A stretch of DNA of 64,000 nt. Origin: Gonium pectorale (lineage: Eukaryota; Chlorophyta; Chlorophyceae; Chlamydomonadales; Volvocaceae). A model generated the notes under the pieces. It saw only the letters and a program-made list of their open reading frames with translations. It had not been told where the DNA came from and made no database searches. Location: assembly GCA_001584585.1 (NCBI GenBank), contig LSYV01000005.1, positions 111,041 to 175,040 of the forward strand, in the 5' to 3' direction. Of the stretch, positions 24,201 to 36,110 are shown in pieces; within the stretch, counting starts at the first letter, position 1, and every line of letters starts with the position of its first letter. Both the position numbers and the translations under genes were made by a program.

Positions 24201-25490
24201 CCCGCGGCGCCCGAGGTCGTCGAGGAGCAGCCCCTAGAGCAGCAGCAGCAGCGGCGGCAGCAGCCGGGCCAGCCCTCACCCCGGATGCCGGCGGCAACCG
24301 CGCAGCTCGTTGCGGCGACCCAGCCAGGTTCGCTGACGCCAACGGCCAACGCGACCAAGCGGCGCCGGATCGGCGGAGACGCCTACCTGCATGCAGGCTC
24401 CCCCGCGGCAGCGGCCAGAGGCGCAGCGCCAGAGGCTGCTCCGCCCCAGCCGCAGCCGCAGCCGCAGCCGGTTCAGGGCGCGTCAGCGGGTGCTGGAGCT
24501 AGGACTGTGCCAGCGGGCGCTGCCAGGCGGGCAGCTGCCGCATCCCCCCGTGCGGCCAAGCAGGCGGCTGGCGGCGTGGGCCAAGCGCACATCCTTACGC
24601 AGGCCTCTCTGGCGGAGGCGGAGGCGCTGGCGGCGGAGGCGGAGGCTGAGGCATTACCTGACTCGGAGGCAATTGCGGCGGTGACGGAGGCTGCGGCGGG
24701 CTTGCAGCCGGCGGGCAATGGGCAGCAAAAGCGCAAGCGCTCCGCGGCCTCGCCCTCCCAGCGGCAGCCGGCGGCGGCTGCGGCGGGTTCTGCCCAGGCA
24801 GCAGTTGCAAAGGTGACGGAGCAAGCCCGCGCTGACACGGCCGCTGCCGGCGCGGCCACTGCCGGGGCGCCGGAGGTGGCACGGCGCCGCTCGGGCGCGT
24901 CGGCGGAGGGGCACGCGGCCACCGCCGCAGCTGTTGCTCCGTCACCGCAGGACGATGGGGAGGAGGAGGAGGCGGAGCCTCGTGCTTATGGCGGCCGTGC
25001 CCTGGCCGGGACGGATGAGGGGGACCTGGAGCAGCACGCCAACGAAGAAGAGGAGCGGGCGAAGCGCCGCTGCGGCGCGACGGGGCGAGTACTGCGCCCA
25101 CGGGCCGCGGTCCCGGCAGCACTTCCGCCATCGGCCCGCGCCAGCAAGCAGGCGGGCAGGCGTTCCGAGCCAGCGGAGCCTCCTTCGGATGCGGAGGAAG
25201 ATGGGGAGCGGGAGAGCGCGGGCGGCAGCGGCACCAGCTGTGGCGACTCGGAGGAGGGGGAGGGGGGCGCTGCTGGGCCGGCGGTGCGCGGGCGCGGCGG
25301 TCGCCGCGGCAGGGGTCGGCGCCATGTGCATGCCGCAATGGAGGGGGCGCCGGAGGGGGTGGCGGGAGGGAAGGTGCAGAAGACGCTTGGAGGCGGGGCC
25401 AAGAGCGGCACGGGAACTAGGGGAAGGGGCAGGGGAAGGGGAAGGGGCAGGGGGAGGGGCAGGGGGAGGGCCACAGCAGCCGTGTCTTAA
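12282..25490 (+). CDS. Very large Ser/Asp/Glu/Ala-rich, repeat-containing protein with RG-rich C-terminus (unrecognised family)
   Basis: Model: join(12282..12411, 12612..12814, 12992..13202, 13474..13800, 14063..14602, 14944..15115, 15469..15819, 16028..17381, 17682..21595, [gap] 21619..22995, 23216..23773, 23958..25490), about 10.7 kb coding, about 3,550 residues. Phases agree at all junctions except across the N gap. The start is unresolved: a phase-compatible 50-bp exon at 12000-12049 may precede. The N-terminal third is Ala/Leu/Arg-rich with a possible Cys pair (CASCDNDG) and ordered-looking helices. From about 16,770 on it is low complexity: long Ser/Asp/Glu blocks, several imperfect acidic serine repeats (18936-20400), then four DETQPPS-like motifs (22183-22395). 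The end has basic patches (KRRRIGG, QKRKRSAAS) and a GRGRGRGRG tail, suggesting a nuclear, nucleic-acid-associated protein (inference). It could be two genes, the second starting at ATG 17738. Stop TAA 25488-25490. Confidence 0.65.
18936..20400 (+). repeat. Imperfect tandem acidic serine repeats, period about 280-325 bp
   Basis: Within the large exon, units begin with Gln-rich segments such as AQEQPSSQEAAQAA (18936 region), AQEQPRCQEAAQAA (19258 region), KQQLPGDQAAAEAA (19868 region) and LPSGQEALHAGE (20150 region). Each is followed by a 40-60 residue Ser/Glu/Asp/Gly block and a shorter Ala/Glu/Val linker. A further, more divergent unit sits near 19570-19740. The pattern points to internal duplication of a protein module. 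Confidence 0.7.
21599..21618. other. Assembly gap (20 N) inside the large Ser-rich gene
   Basis: The frame before the gap ends in tandem TAG codons directly at its edge (21593-21598). After the gap the same kind of Ser/Gly-rich coding resumes in another frame (from 21619). The flanking cagcagcagtagtag and agtagtgacggc look like parts of one serine-codon repeat, so the gap and a small indel probably reflect repeat collapse rather than a gene end. Confidence 0.8.
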
Positions 25491-26517
25491 GGTCGTGCGC
25501 GCTGGGCCGATCCAGGCCGGGCGCGTCGCTTTGAAAACGTTGTGAAGGCCTAAGGTGTTGTGGGCCTCCATAGCCTGCTTGGTGCAGGCACTAGATGGGT
25601 CGGTGAACCCTGTGATGGCGTGTTTAGGGGGGTGGGCTATTTGTATTTCGTGCGCGCGGTCTGGGCGACATTGGAGAGCTGGAGGACAGCTGCAGCCCTG
25701 CAGGATGCGGCCCTTATTGGCACAAGTACCGGAGGCGAGAATCGTTCCTGCGTCTATTGCCATGTGCGCAGGATGGCGGCGTTACGACGCCGATCTTCAT
25801 TTAGTTATGTACTGCAGTGTGGGTCGCATTATATGGGGTAACTGTGATGCCGTCTTTTGTGGCTCCGGATGCCCCGCTGGCGGGCGGGTGGCAGACTTTG
25901 ATGCTACCTTTGATGCTACCGCCCGGAAAGGTCTTTCGAGCGCCTTGACGGCAGGGGAATGCCCGATCTACTGTCCTTAGGAAGGCCGTGGTAACATGGG
26001 AACCCATGTGCTTGCTGGAGGACTGTCAAGGGCGTTTCGGGCGACCACGCGCGCGGCCGTGTGCCTCTACTTCCTTCGTAACAACCTCCCCATACTGCCC
26101 AAAGTGTCCATCGTACTGCCGCTCTCCGGAGCAGTTTCCGGTTGTGCTGACGGCCGCTGGGACGGGTACTTGGGGAGGGCCCAGCCCTGCCCGTTGCGGA
26201 GAGCGGACGTTCCGAAATGGGCGCATAGCAGTCCTGAGCGGCGATGGCGGGAATACGACGTGATTGCACATTCGTTCCACGGCATTTAATCAACCGTGTA
26301 CCCTGCTCGTATGACACCCTGCTCGCATATTTAAACCCAACTGAACACTACAAGCAGTGCACATGTAGGATCCCCTCTGCGTCACACCCCGGGCCGGGGC
26401 GGGGTGGGGCGTTTGGTTTCGGCGTGCCCATTGGTTTCGGAGGGGCAAGGTTTTGGATAGCCCCCAGCATCAACCTGCCATATAGGCTGAAACATCCAGT
26501 TGATCCAAATCATATTC
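25491..26517. other. Intergenic: 3' flank of Ser-rich gene and 5' flank of DAK gene
   Basis: No supported gene. It holds a short direct repeat (tttgatgctacc twice near 25898-25920). The last few hundred bases are presumably promoter/5' UTR of the dihydroxyacetone kinase gene. Confidence 0.4.
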
Positions 26518-29500
26518 ATGACCAGCGCCAAGAAGCTGCTCAACAGCCCAGACTCTGCAGTCACGGATGCCCTCGAGGGGCTGGTTCTCACGCACCCACA
26601 CCTGCAGCGCTTGGAAGGATCCCCACAAGTGAGGCTTACTGTCACTTAACGCTCGGCGAAAAAGCGAACGCAACACTCATCGGTCGCTTGTTTGTGCCCG
26701 CTGTGCAAAGGTGAAGGTTGTGATCAACCGTCATCATGCCAAGAACAAAGTGGCAGTCATTTCCGGTGGTGGAAGCGGCCACGAGCCGGCTCATGCGGGC
26801 TATGTGGGCGACGGCATGCTGGCCGCCGCGGTGTGCGGTGACGTCTTCGCGGTGAGCACTCGTACTGTCAATTGCTATTGGCAGGCAGCCGACGCCGCAG
26901 TGGCGCAGCGTCCCCGGCTGCGGGGGCAGGGGCCGCAGCGCCCACGGGCGGGCATCCCCTACCAAGCCTTCAGGCCGCTACCGCACGCCGGCGCCTCTAG
27001 TAGTGAAGATGCCTCCCCACAGCTGCCGGCTCAGTTCCACCCCACCCCACGCAAGGGCTTCTCTACTGAGAATGCCTTCCAACCCTCTACCCCACCCCAC
27101 CCCACCCAATCCCGCCCCCACAGTCCCCCTCCGCTGAGGCGGTGCTCGCGGCCATCCGCGCCGTCACGGGCCCCGCCGGCTGCCTGCTGATCGTCAAGAA
27201 CTACACAGGTTGGGTGGGGTGGGGTGGGGTGGGGTGGGGTGGGGTGGGGTGGGGTGGGGTGGGGTGGGGTGGGGTGGGGTGGGGTGGGGTGGGGTGGGGT
27301 GGGGTGGGGTGGGGTGGGGTGGGGTGCACCCGAATGGGGGGAGCACCTTGTTGCGCGCGTGACATCCGTGCGGCTGGCGGCCGTCGGTCTCGTGGTCCCG
27401 CCACGCCCCACCGACGACCGCAGCCTTGCCGATGAGCCCACCCGTTTCCTTCACAAATACAGCATCATGCCCGCCTCCTCTGACTCACCACTTCTCTCTT
27501 GCAAGCTTCACCCCTTCATCTGCCTTCTCTCTATGCCTCGGTACCGCCGTCGCCTACTTTCCCATCTGAAGCGCCCCCCCCCGCGCACTCCCTCACACGC
27601 GCGCCCCGGCAGGTGACCGACTCCACTTTGGGCTGGCGGCCGAGCAGGCGATGGCGGAGGGCCTAGCGGTGGAGATGGTGGTGGTGGGGGAGGACGTGGC
27701 GATTGCGCAGCCGTCGCCCATCGCGGGGCGGAGGGGGCTGGCGGGCACCGTGCTCGTGCACAAGGTGCGGCTGGGGCTGCCGGGCTGGGAAGGCGGGGAT
27801 GGAGCATGGAGGAGAGGGATCGGCAAGAGCGCACGGCCGCTGTCCACCGCCCGCACCTCCGGGCGCATGCCCTAGGCCCATTCCCTGCCGCACTCCACCG
27901 GTCCGGCCGGCGGCTCCTCCAGTCAGCCGCCTGCGGGGCCCTCCCTCCCTTCCCGTTGCCACCCTTCCCGGTGGCCTGCAGGCGGCGGGCGCCGCTGCCG
28001 CGCGGGGCCTGCCGCTGTCTGAGGTGGCGGCGGTGGCGGGCCGGGTTGCGGGTGCGATGGCGACGCTGGGCGTGGGGCTGACCGTGTGCACCCTGCCCGG
28101 GAAGCCCACCTCCGACAGGTGCGGCGGGGAGTGCGTGGCGATGCCGGTGGCACCCCGCGCCTGCCACCGGCGGGGAGGGGAGGGGAGGGGGGGTTCCTCC
28201 AAGTGCAAGCTTCGAGTAAGAAGCATGGGTGTGTGGGAATCAAGGAGCAACACGCTTCCTGTTCTGCGCACGGACTCCCCTGCACTCCCCCCCCCGCCTG
28301 CCTGCCTCCAAGGGGTTGTTGTCCGGCTGGGCCCTGATGGACCGCACAGCGCTGTGAGAGTCCGCTGCCATCCCCTTCAGCGGTCAACAAGCGTCAGCTA
28401 TCTCCCGCACCTGTCTCGTCGTAACCCCTTTCCGGCCCCCGGTGCGGACGCCAACCTCGACGGGCCCGCCCCCCACCCCACCCCCGTTCAGGCTGGGGCC
28501 GCAAGAGGTGGAGCTAGGCCTGGGCATCCACGGCGAGCCGGGGCGCAGCCGGGAGTCGCCCCCGCCCCGGGCAGCCGACCTGGTGCGCCGCATGCTGCGC
28601 AGCATCGCAGACGGGCCCTTCTTCCGGCTGCGCCAACCCGCGGACGTGGCGCTGGATGCGGCGGCTACCGGCGGCGGTGGCAGTGGCGGCGACGGGGGCG
28701 TCGGCGCTGGCGCCTCCCCGCGCCCCCGCCCCCGCTGCGCGCTGCTTGTGAACAGCCTGGGCGCCACTCCGCCGCTGGAGCTGTCGGTCGTCACCCGCGA
28801 GGCGCTGCGGACGCTGCGAGGCGAGCTGCACGCGACCATTGACCGCTTGTACGTCGGGCCGTACATGACGTCACTGGACATGGCCGGCATGTCCCTTACG
28901 CTGCTCTCGTACGACGCCTACACGCCGACGGCGGCAGCTGGCGGCGCCGCCGGCGCCTGCCTGGTCTGGGAGGAGCTGTTGGGGCTGCTGGATGCGCCCA
29001 CGGAGGCCCCCGGCTGGCTGCCCCGGGGACCCGCACTGCCGGGGCCCTTCGACCCGGACACTCTGTCGGACACGCCCGCGCCGCTGACGCACGGTCCAGC
29101 GGGAGGGGGCGCTGCGCCAGGTCCCGCCCCGGGTGCGGCCGCGTCGGCGCCCTCCCCCTCGCCGGCGGCTGCGGCGCTGGGCGGTGCGCTGCGTGCCGCC
29201 GCGGGGGCGCTGCTGGCCGCTGCCCCCGAGCTGGACGCCATGGACGCCCAGGTGGGCTGGGGCCGGGTTGGGCGAGGAGGACCCCAAGGCATGGGCATGT
29301 AGGGCCGCGTCGGGTTTGTCCAAGGTGGGGCCGGGCGGGCGCGGACGCGATTGATCAATGAAGGAGCGATCATCGCACAGCGTCCGCTCATCCTCATCCG
29401 GACAGCTTGCAGCTACTCCCCTCCGCCCCCTCCAACCCTTCCGCCCCCTGCGCCCCTCCAGGTGGGCGACGGGGACTGCGGTGCGACGTTGGCCGGGGCC

Positions 29501-30568
29501 GCCTCGGCGCTGCTGCGCGCGCTGGACTCGGGCTCCCTGGAGCTGACGTCCGCGGCCACCAGCGCGCAGCAGGTGCGGCCGAGGGGACGAACCTGGGAGG
29601 GCGGCGGGGTGGGTTCGCGGAGCTGCACCGGCCTGCATGCAACCGCAACGAGAGGGGTGCTGGCGGCTGACCGGGAGCGCCACTACGGGAACTACGCTGG
29701 CTCCTCGGCTGCCGGCTCATGCGGCCATAGTCGCCCGCCAAGTGTGCTGGCGGCGGTGTGCGGCACCTCGTCGCCTCCGTGTTCCCGTCAACCCCGCCTC
29801 CGCCCACCCCCCACCCCCGCCCCGCCCGGCGTAGGTGGCGGCGTGTGTGCGCAGCGCGGTGGGCGGCAGCAGCGGTGCGCTGTACGACATCATGATCACG
29901 GCCGCAGCACGGACACTCAAGGTGCGGTTCACGGCTGTGAGGCGGCACCCTGCTGGGTGGGGGGCATAGCGTGTCCGGAATGCCGTGCTAGAAGGTTCCG
30001 GCTGTTGACGCCTTCGGCAGTGTTTGGCGCGAACGGTTTCTGTCTGCCTCCCTCCTGCCGCGCAGTCCAGCGCGGCCGCTGGTGACGCCTCGGCGAGGGA
30101 CTGGGCAGAGGCGCTTGCGGCGGGGCTCGCGGCGGTGCAAAAGTACGGGCGCGCCGACCGCGGCTGCCGTACCATGCTGGACGCCCTCCTGCCGGCGCGG
30201 GATGCGCTGCTGGCGAGCCTGGACTCGGGTGGGTTGCATGCTGCGTGTTTGCGACCGAAGTAAATCTCTACTCTCTGGGATTCTGCTCGGCAGGACATAT
30301 ATTTTCAGTATTGGCTGCTCTATGGGCCCTATGCTGAGGCTCGTCCTGCCTGCCTGAATGTTTCGCAGGTGCTGGTGGGGTTGCGGCGGCGGAGGCGGCT
30401 GCGCTGGCGGCGGAGGAGGGAGCGGAGGCGACCCGCGGGATGGCGGCGGCCGCGGGCCGTGCCTCCTACGTCCCGGCCGAGGTTCTTGCGAGGGTGGCGG
30501 ACCCGGGCGCGCGGGCCGTGGCGGTGTGGCTGAGGGCAGTCGCAACCGCGCTGCGGCAAAATGAGTGA
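26518..30568 (+). CDS. DAK: Dihydroxyacetone kinase (ATP-dependent, fused DhaK-DhaL; triokinase family)
   Basis: Model: join(26518..26628, 26711..26851, 27124..27208, 27613..27764, 27982..28118, 28492..29251, 29462..29572, 29835..29921, 30066..30228, 30369..30568), 1947 nt, 648 aa, all junctions in phase. The enzyme phosphorylates dihydroxyacetone (and glyceraldehyde in some members) with ATP, feeding glycerol-derived carbon into glycolysis. The N-terminal DhaK domain shows [18 protein letters not shown], the [16 protein letters not shown] segment and [10 protein letters not shown], whose His is the covalent substrate-binding residue in the family. [17 protein letters not shown] closes DhaK. 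The C-terminal DhaL domain has [14 protein letters not shown] (metal-ATP binding Asp residues) and [12 protein letters not shown]. Length and order match full-length eukaryotic DAKs. The start [10 protein letters not shown] fits the family N-terminus, and no transit peptide is obvious, so cytosolic by default (inference). A Gly/Ala insert lies in the DhaK C-terminal part. TGA at 30566-30568. Confidence 0.96.
27209..27326 (+). repeat. (GGGGT)n pentanucleotide array in DAK intron 3
   Basis: More than 20 uninterrupted copies of ggggt start immediately after the donor of the intron 27209-27612. The G-rich strand is the transcribed-sense strand, so the pre-mRNA carries the G-runs. Confidence 0.95.
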
Positions 30569-33467
30569 GGCACGCTGCGCCTGGGAGTGCTGCCATGGTT
30601 CGTGGAGCTCTGGGAGCTGTCCGGGGTCCGTTACCAATACAGAGCCGCTAGGGTCTCGTGCCAAATATAGTGACCGGTGCGTTAGACGCGGTTCCGCACT
30701 AAACTGCGCACCCATTGGGATACCTGGACGCACAGCACGCCTGCCCTTAACGCGCCACTGGTTGGGCGGGGCCCTTACACGACCCTGGCACTCAGTGCGT
30801 GCGCTTCCAATTGGTCATCCTGCTTGGTGTTATCACCACATTGTTTGCGACGGTCCTCTCTCGCGGGTGTTGAGCTCACTTGCTCGCGAACCGCGAAGCC
30901 TGAGACGCCGGTTTGCGGTGTGACCCAGGGAGCCGACCCGTGGGTCAGTGCATCGGTCCGGCGCAACGTCCGCTGCCGAACTTGGACCCCAGTAGCTCCT
31001 GTGGGTAGTTCAGTGCAAGGGCTGTTCCCTCAGTGGACAGACCGGCCGCTAAGTGGGCACCTGATGCCCCGACCGCCGGCAAACGCATGTCGCCCGGTGC
31101 GTCACGCATGTGCAGGTGCGTGCCCACGGGTCACGGCGGGATGACGCGCACGGGCCCTGGAACCTGATGGTCTGCAACCTTGTTGGCTAACCTTGTTCCA
31201 GAAGCTGACGCATTTCGACGGCTCGTACTCGTGGGTGCCGTCTTTAGGCTCCGGCGCAGCGTTTCCGAATATCTCCACAGCAATGATACCTTCGTCTCTG
31301 CAGCATACAACTAGCCATCGTTCTTCCAGCGCAGGAAGCTGACGCCATAGCAGAGCTAGGGTCTCGCGTCACCACTCCTGGCGTAATCCTCCTTAAAGCG
31401 GTATCTTCCTCTCCGAGGCGCCTTGCCCCGATTGCTGCCTTGGGCATGCCTCCCGCCGCATCTCCCTAAGCGGCGGCTCTGAAAAGCACCACCAGTGCCT
31501 CGCCTCGCGAGTCGCGACCCGGCTAGGCTCGCCGCAGGTGGCGCACCCGGGATATGAGGAGGCAGTCCAGTCGGGAGTCGGGGAGGGCTTCGTCACCCCA
31601 CTGCTGACAAGTCTGCCGGTGGCCGTGGCGGGCATGCGTGGTGCGCCAATGCTACCCGGAACCCGCAGCTTGGTGGACGACAGCACAGGACACCTGTCAA
31701 TGCCGCCGAACTGGAAGCAAGTCAATTGGTACCATGTCTACAAGGCGTTAAGAAGGTGGTTTGTGCCTTCACGGGCTTGCGGTACACTTGTGCTACCTCG
31801 CTCCACACTTCTCGGCTTCTCGGGCGCCCCGGCACTAGTCGACGCAAACCCAATCCAGCTCAAGAGCGCGTCTCAGACAGACAACCGCCACAAGTACTCG
31901 CTGCACCGCCCTGCTTGTCGCAGCTCACGTCGAAGGCAAGACGCGCTACGGCATGTGCCGAATGTTTGATCCACTGTCGCCGCCGCCGCCATCAACCAAC
32001 ACGAGCCGTACGTACAAACCGGACGGCGAGCAGCGCTGTCGGCGCCACGGCCGTCTCGTCACCGTCTTACATGTTGCAGCAGGAGCGAGCAAGTGCTGAT
32101 GGAGCGTGCCCTGGCCTATGGTGTCAAAAGTCCCGCGCGGGTGAACCCCTCGCGGATGGCCTGGAAGGCGTCAGTCGAGTGACATTTAGTTCTTGAAGGG
32201 TAAGCGCCTGCCGCACCGGTGCCACTCTCTTGAAACCCATCCGGCTCGGCTGACGACAAGCAGCCACGGCAGACTCCAATGCCCAATGTTTGACTGTGAT
32301 GGCCCCTGAATAGCGCCTCATACCCTTACGGAAACGATTCAGGGCTGCCATAAGTTCCGGGATACAAGTAAGACATAGATAGTACGGCACCAGTGAGGGT
32401 CCCTGTCGACCCATGGGTCACTTTTGGCGTCCCGTGGGCCACATTTTACATGTACGCTAGTTTGTTGCAACGGTGCGTTTTTGCGCAGGGAGTCAGTGGC
32501 TGGCGTGTACAGAAGCCCAAACGAACTCAGCATCTAGCGCAGATGTACCACTGGAGGAGAAGGCAGGGGCGATACTCACGCGGCGTGAACGCTTAGCGCA
32601 GAGAATGTGTATGACTTTGTCTCTGCAACCACATCTCATTGCGCAGGTTGTAACTCCTGTAGACATGCATGCGAACCGTCGTACAGCGCCATGTTTCAAC
32701 TACAACGAGGAGCTGTGCAGGATGCAGACCGCCAGCCAGCATCCAGCAGGTGCCCACGCGCTTGCTGGGACCGCAATAAAACTCAATACTTTGTTACAAG
32801 GAGGACGTGCCTCAGCTGCATGCATCCAGTAACACGCCAGAAACCAATCCGAAAGGGTCCTCCGCGGCTGGGGCCGCGATATATGGTATTCGCGCTGGTC
32901 CTGCCAAGTTAGGTGCCGCTGGACCGCCGTGCACACTCGCGGTCGTGCACACCGCCTCCGGTGTCTGCTCGGCATCCACTCCATTGCCAGCCGCTTACAC
33001 GAGAACGCAATGCCGCTCTGCAGCTGCCGTACGGACAAGGGGCTGCCTCTGTTGAGCACGGACCCGGTGCGGAGTGGGTCGGCAAGCTCGGCGGGTACCA
33101 CCGGAGGGTCCTCCCTGCCTGGGCAAAGAAGGACCTCCAGACATCCCCGCCCGTGCTCCACACACTCGGCCCCAACGTATGAACATCATGCCTCGCCCAG
33201 ATCTCCACCCTGCTGCCAACAGTGCAGCCTGCGTCCCACGCCAACCGACCCCAACTGCCGTGATGCCCACAAATCGCACAGCCCTCATGATAACGCCCCC
33301 CCCGCGCGCCTGCCCTTTGCCGCCCCGGAGGCCCGCCAGGCTGGCTATCTTGCACGTTTCTGTAAAAACACCCGTTTTCGGGGCGGGCCTAAACAAAACA
33401 TTGGGGCCGGAAGAAGGGGTGCTTGAACGACAACTCCAGCCCCTGAAAGGCCCGCCCCGGCCCCCGT
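30569..33467. other. Long intergenic stretch, no supported gene
   Basis: About 2.9 kb with lower coding character than its neighbours: more A/T, mixed third positions, no good exon chain. Open frames near 31393-31969 and 32700-33161 show no motif I recognise. TTACA (TGTAA on the minus strand) at 32995-32999 could serve the minus-strand MYND-like gene ending at 33468. Confidence 0.5.
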
Positions 33468-34390
33468 CTATGGCGCCCCGCCACCGCCGCACTCTGCGGC
33501 GCGTCCCTCGCTCGCCCGCTGGCAATCAGCGGAGCACCACGGCGACACCTGCCGGCCGCCACTGCTGCCGCCGCCGTCTTCGCCTCCTTTGCTGCCGCTG
33601 CCGCCTCCGTTCCGGCCACCTCCGCCAGCCCCCTCCACCACCGCCGCCATCAGCCCCGCGTCGCTCTCTCCGGCCAGGTTGGTGCAGCGCGGGCTGGCGC
33701 AGGCCGGCGGCAGGCCCTCGGCCGGCTGCTCGAGAATCTCCCCGGCTGGGGGCGCCAACGACACCGCCAGATGAAGCAGCGTCAGGGCCCGGCGGTCACA
33801 CAGCGCCGATGATGCCCCGGAATGCATGAAGTCAAAGGTAGAAATGTCATTCTCACGAATCGCCTCAAAGACATGATCCAAGAAGCGTGAAAGCGCGCGA
33901 TCGCCCCGGACGCAGCTCAGGCTTCGCAGCGCCGTCGAGAGCCGCTCGAGGAACAGGAGCGCGGGAGGCTGCCAGGTTTGGGCGGCTGTGGCAGCGGCGG
34001 CAGACGCCTTGACGGCGGGCGCGGGCCGTTGCGAAGGCCCTCCTCCGCCGCCGTCACAGTCACCGCCGCCGCCGCCGCGGCCACCATAGGAGGCGCCTCC
34101 ACCGAAAGGGCGAGCTGTCGTCGTTGCCGCCGCTCCTGCTCCGGCGGCTCGCGTATTTGGCCCCGGCCCCTCCGCCTCGACGGCTTCCGGTGCCGCCATC
34201 ATCTCAAGCAGCTGCGTTGGCTGCGCGATGGCGGCTGCGAGGAGGCAGTCCAGCAGCGCCCGGACCCGGCCCGCGTCCCACCTGTGCGGCACTTTGCCCA
34301 GGACGGCATGGAGACCATGCAGCGGTGAGCTGCTGAGCTCCACGAGAAGGCGTCGAGCCACTGCCGCCAGCGCTCGGCCCTTGACCCAGC
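33468..34390 (-). CDS. MYND-finger-like protein with degenerate zinc ligands (last exon; 5' end unresolved)
   Basis: The minus-strand frame is open from an acceptor at 34391 (pyrimidine-rich ctttcgtcccccgag|) to the stop at 33468-33470, about 306 codons. It contains ARRLLVELSSSPLHGLHAVLG, RVRALLDCLLAAAIAQP, a low-complexity Gly/Ala insert, LFLERLSTALRSLSCVRGD and FLDHVFEAIRENDISTFDF. The C-terminus reads CASPRCTNLAGESDAGL, then a Gly/Asn/Ser insert, then SPWCSADCQRASEGRAAEC. The spacing of the first Cys pair and the NLAGESDA motif match the MYND finger of the gene at the window end (CANPDCANLEGDSEADL). The middle CxxC pair and the His are absent, so the finger is probably non-functional. No ATG precedes in a clean frame, and upstream exons were not resolved. 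It may be a decayed paralogue. Function unknown; MYND fingers usually mediate protein-protein contacts. Confidence 0.55.
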
Positions 34391-35517
34391 CTCGGGGGAC
34401 GAAAGCGTTGCGGTTGCAGCAGCGATTTCGTCCATCATTCGACTGCTGCTGTCTCCGCCGCCATGGCAGGAGGCGCCGCCGTCGCTTTGGCCGCTGCCGG
34501 CAGCACTGCCTTCACCGCCGCCGCCGCGGCCGTCGTCATCGTCCTTCGCTAAAGATGCTCCGGTATCCGGTATCCGCCCGGGCCCTTGCCGTTGCTAGAG
34601 GCGGTGGAGGCGGTGCGGCCGGTGGATCTTATCTAGATGGCCGTCAAGTCGTGTATGTATCGGCATACCCTTATTGCAACTTAAACCCACTGAAGCAGCG
34701 AACCGCGGGGACTGCCAAACCAACATGGCGGCGGCCGGGCGTCGGTGATTGCTGGAGTCTTTTGGCGTCAGTGCGGACATATACATTTTTAAATTGGCTA
34801 GTCAGCTACGGGCAGGGTCTGTCCCCACGGTGGCGGAAGGGCGCGGAGATTGAGTCCGGGGGCTGGATGCAGTACGATTTTGGGCACTTTGGATAGTGCG
34901 AAGGGTTTCGGCCCTGAGGAGCATACGTTTACGGTTGCTGCCGTATAGGTGGTTTCTTTCACAACAATACACACTAATCACTAAACCCACGAACCGCTCA
35001 GGTCCTTATCTGCAATTGCCAAGTTTGCGTACGCGTCCTCACAGCGCCAAGTTGTGGTGTGTGTGTCACGTTGCGCTTTTTGTTTTTCATGTTTTGGGGC
35101 TAAGACAACGGGTGTTTCACCCACTCTGCTATGGCGGGTCGGGAGCCAATCGGCTCGTGTGGCCTGCAGACAGACAGACAGACTTCGTTACAGTACCCCC
35201 GACGCTGGGGGACCCGGCCTGCCACCGGGAAATTACTGCGAAAGGACGGGGAGCAAGGCAGCACCAGCAGACAAACCAAGCAATGAAACAGTGCCCGAGT
35301 GCTGCAGGCCTGCAGCCCCTCTGGGGAGCCTGTAACCTGTATCTGTACAGTTACAGATGCAACGAGTCTCTCACATGCCGCCTGTTGCAGTTGTCGGTGG
35401 CTCGGTGCTCATGCGATATGCTTCACCCACTTGACCCAGTTCGAGTACGTGTAGCGGCGCTGTAGCTGATGCTCATTGTGCACGACATTGGATTGTAACT
35501 CTTCTGTCATACTTCAA
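34391..35517. other. 5' flank of the MYND-like gene / 3' flank of the formin gene
   Basis: No complete gene seen. The first few hundred bases probably include unresolved upstream exons or promoter of the minus-strand MYND-like gene; the rest is A/T-richer intergenic sequence. Confidence 0.4.
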
Positions 35518-35522
35518 TTACA
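35518..35522 (-). terminator. Candidate poly(A) signal TGTAA for the formin gene
   Basis: TTACA on the + strand is TGTAA on the minus strand, about 590 nt after the formin stop at 36111. Further copies occur around 35186 and 35353. The stretch 35523-36110 is then 3' UTR. Confidence 0.4.
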
Positions 35523-36110
35523 TAGACGCCCTGCTGCGCGGCTTTTGTGGCCTGCTCGCGCCGTTCAGTGCAGTCATGGCGAGTGCCGTTGCGCTTCTGC
35601 TATACGTTGTACATGTCCTCCGACCTCATGTAGTATGATATCTATAGAGCAATACGTACAACACTAACGGTATCCACTAAGAAAGAATCGACACTCACGC
35701 ATCTAAACGCCTGCACACACCAATACGACAAGTGCCTTCGGGCCATCGACTTGTCCCACAAGCAGCCTTGCCAGTCCTCAGCAGTCTTGCCATGGTGCTT
35801 CACCTCGGCGCAAGCAGGCAACCTGCGCACCTGCCCCGCCGCCGACCCCGACTGGTGCACGTTCGTTGTGGCTGTAGCGGGGTCCCCAATGGAGCGAGGC
35901 GCCCGATCTGGCCCCTGTCCTGCAGCGCCATGCTCAAGTGAAGCATAATGAGCCAGCTGCCCGTCACGATGTGATGCATTTGCCTGTAGTTCCATATTGC
36001 CAGCCGACGGAACGGGCCAGGCCGAAGAAAGGGGGGAGCAGACAGGCCCATCTCCAATTCAAGGCCCAACGGCCAGCTCCCTGACCGTAGCGCGACCACA
36101 CGTGGACACG

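Noticed and set aside
27209..27326. (GGGGT)n as interstitial telomere sequence
   Set aside because: Green algal telomeres of this group use TTTTAGGG-type repeats; this array lacks the A and T pattern.
31393..31969. Overlapping open frames on both strands in the 30.6-33.4 kb intergenic region
   Set aside because: No recognisable motif, no consistent splice context, and equal frames on both strands, as expected for GC-rich noncoding DNA.
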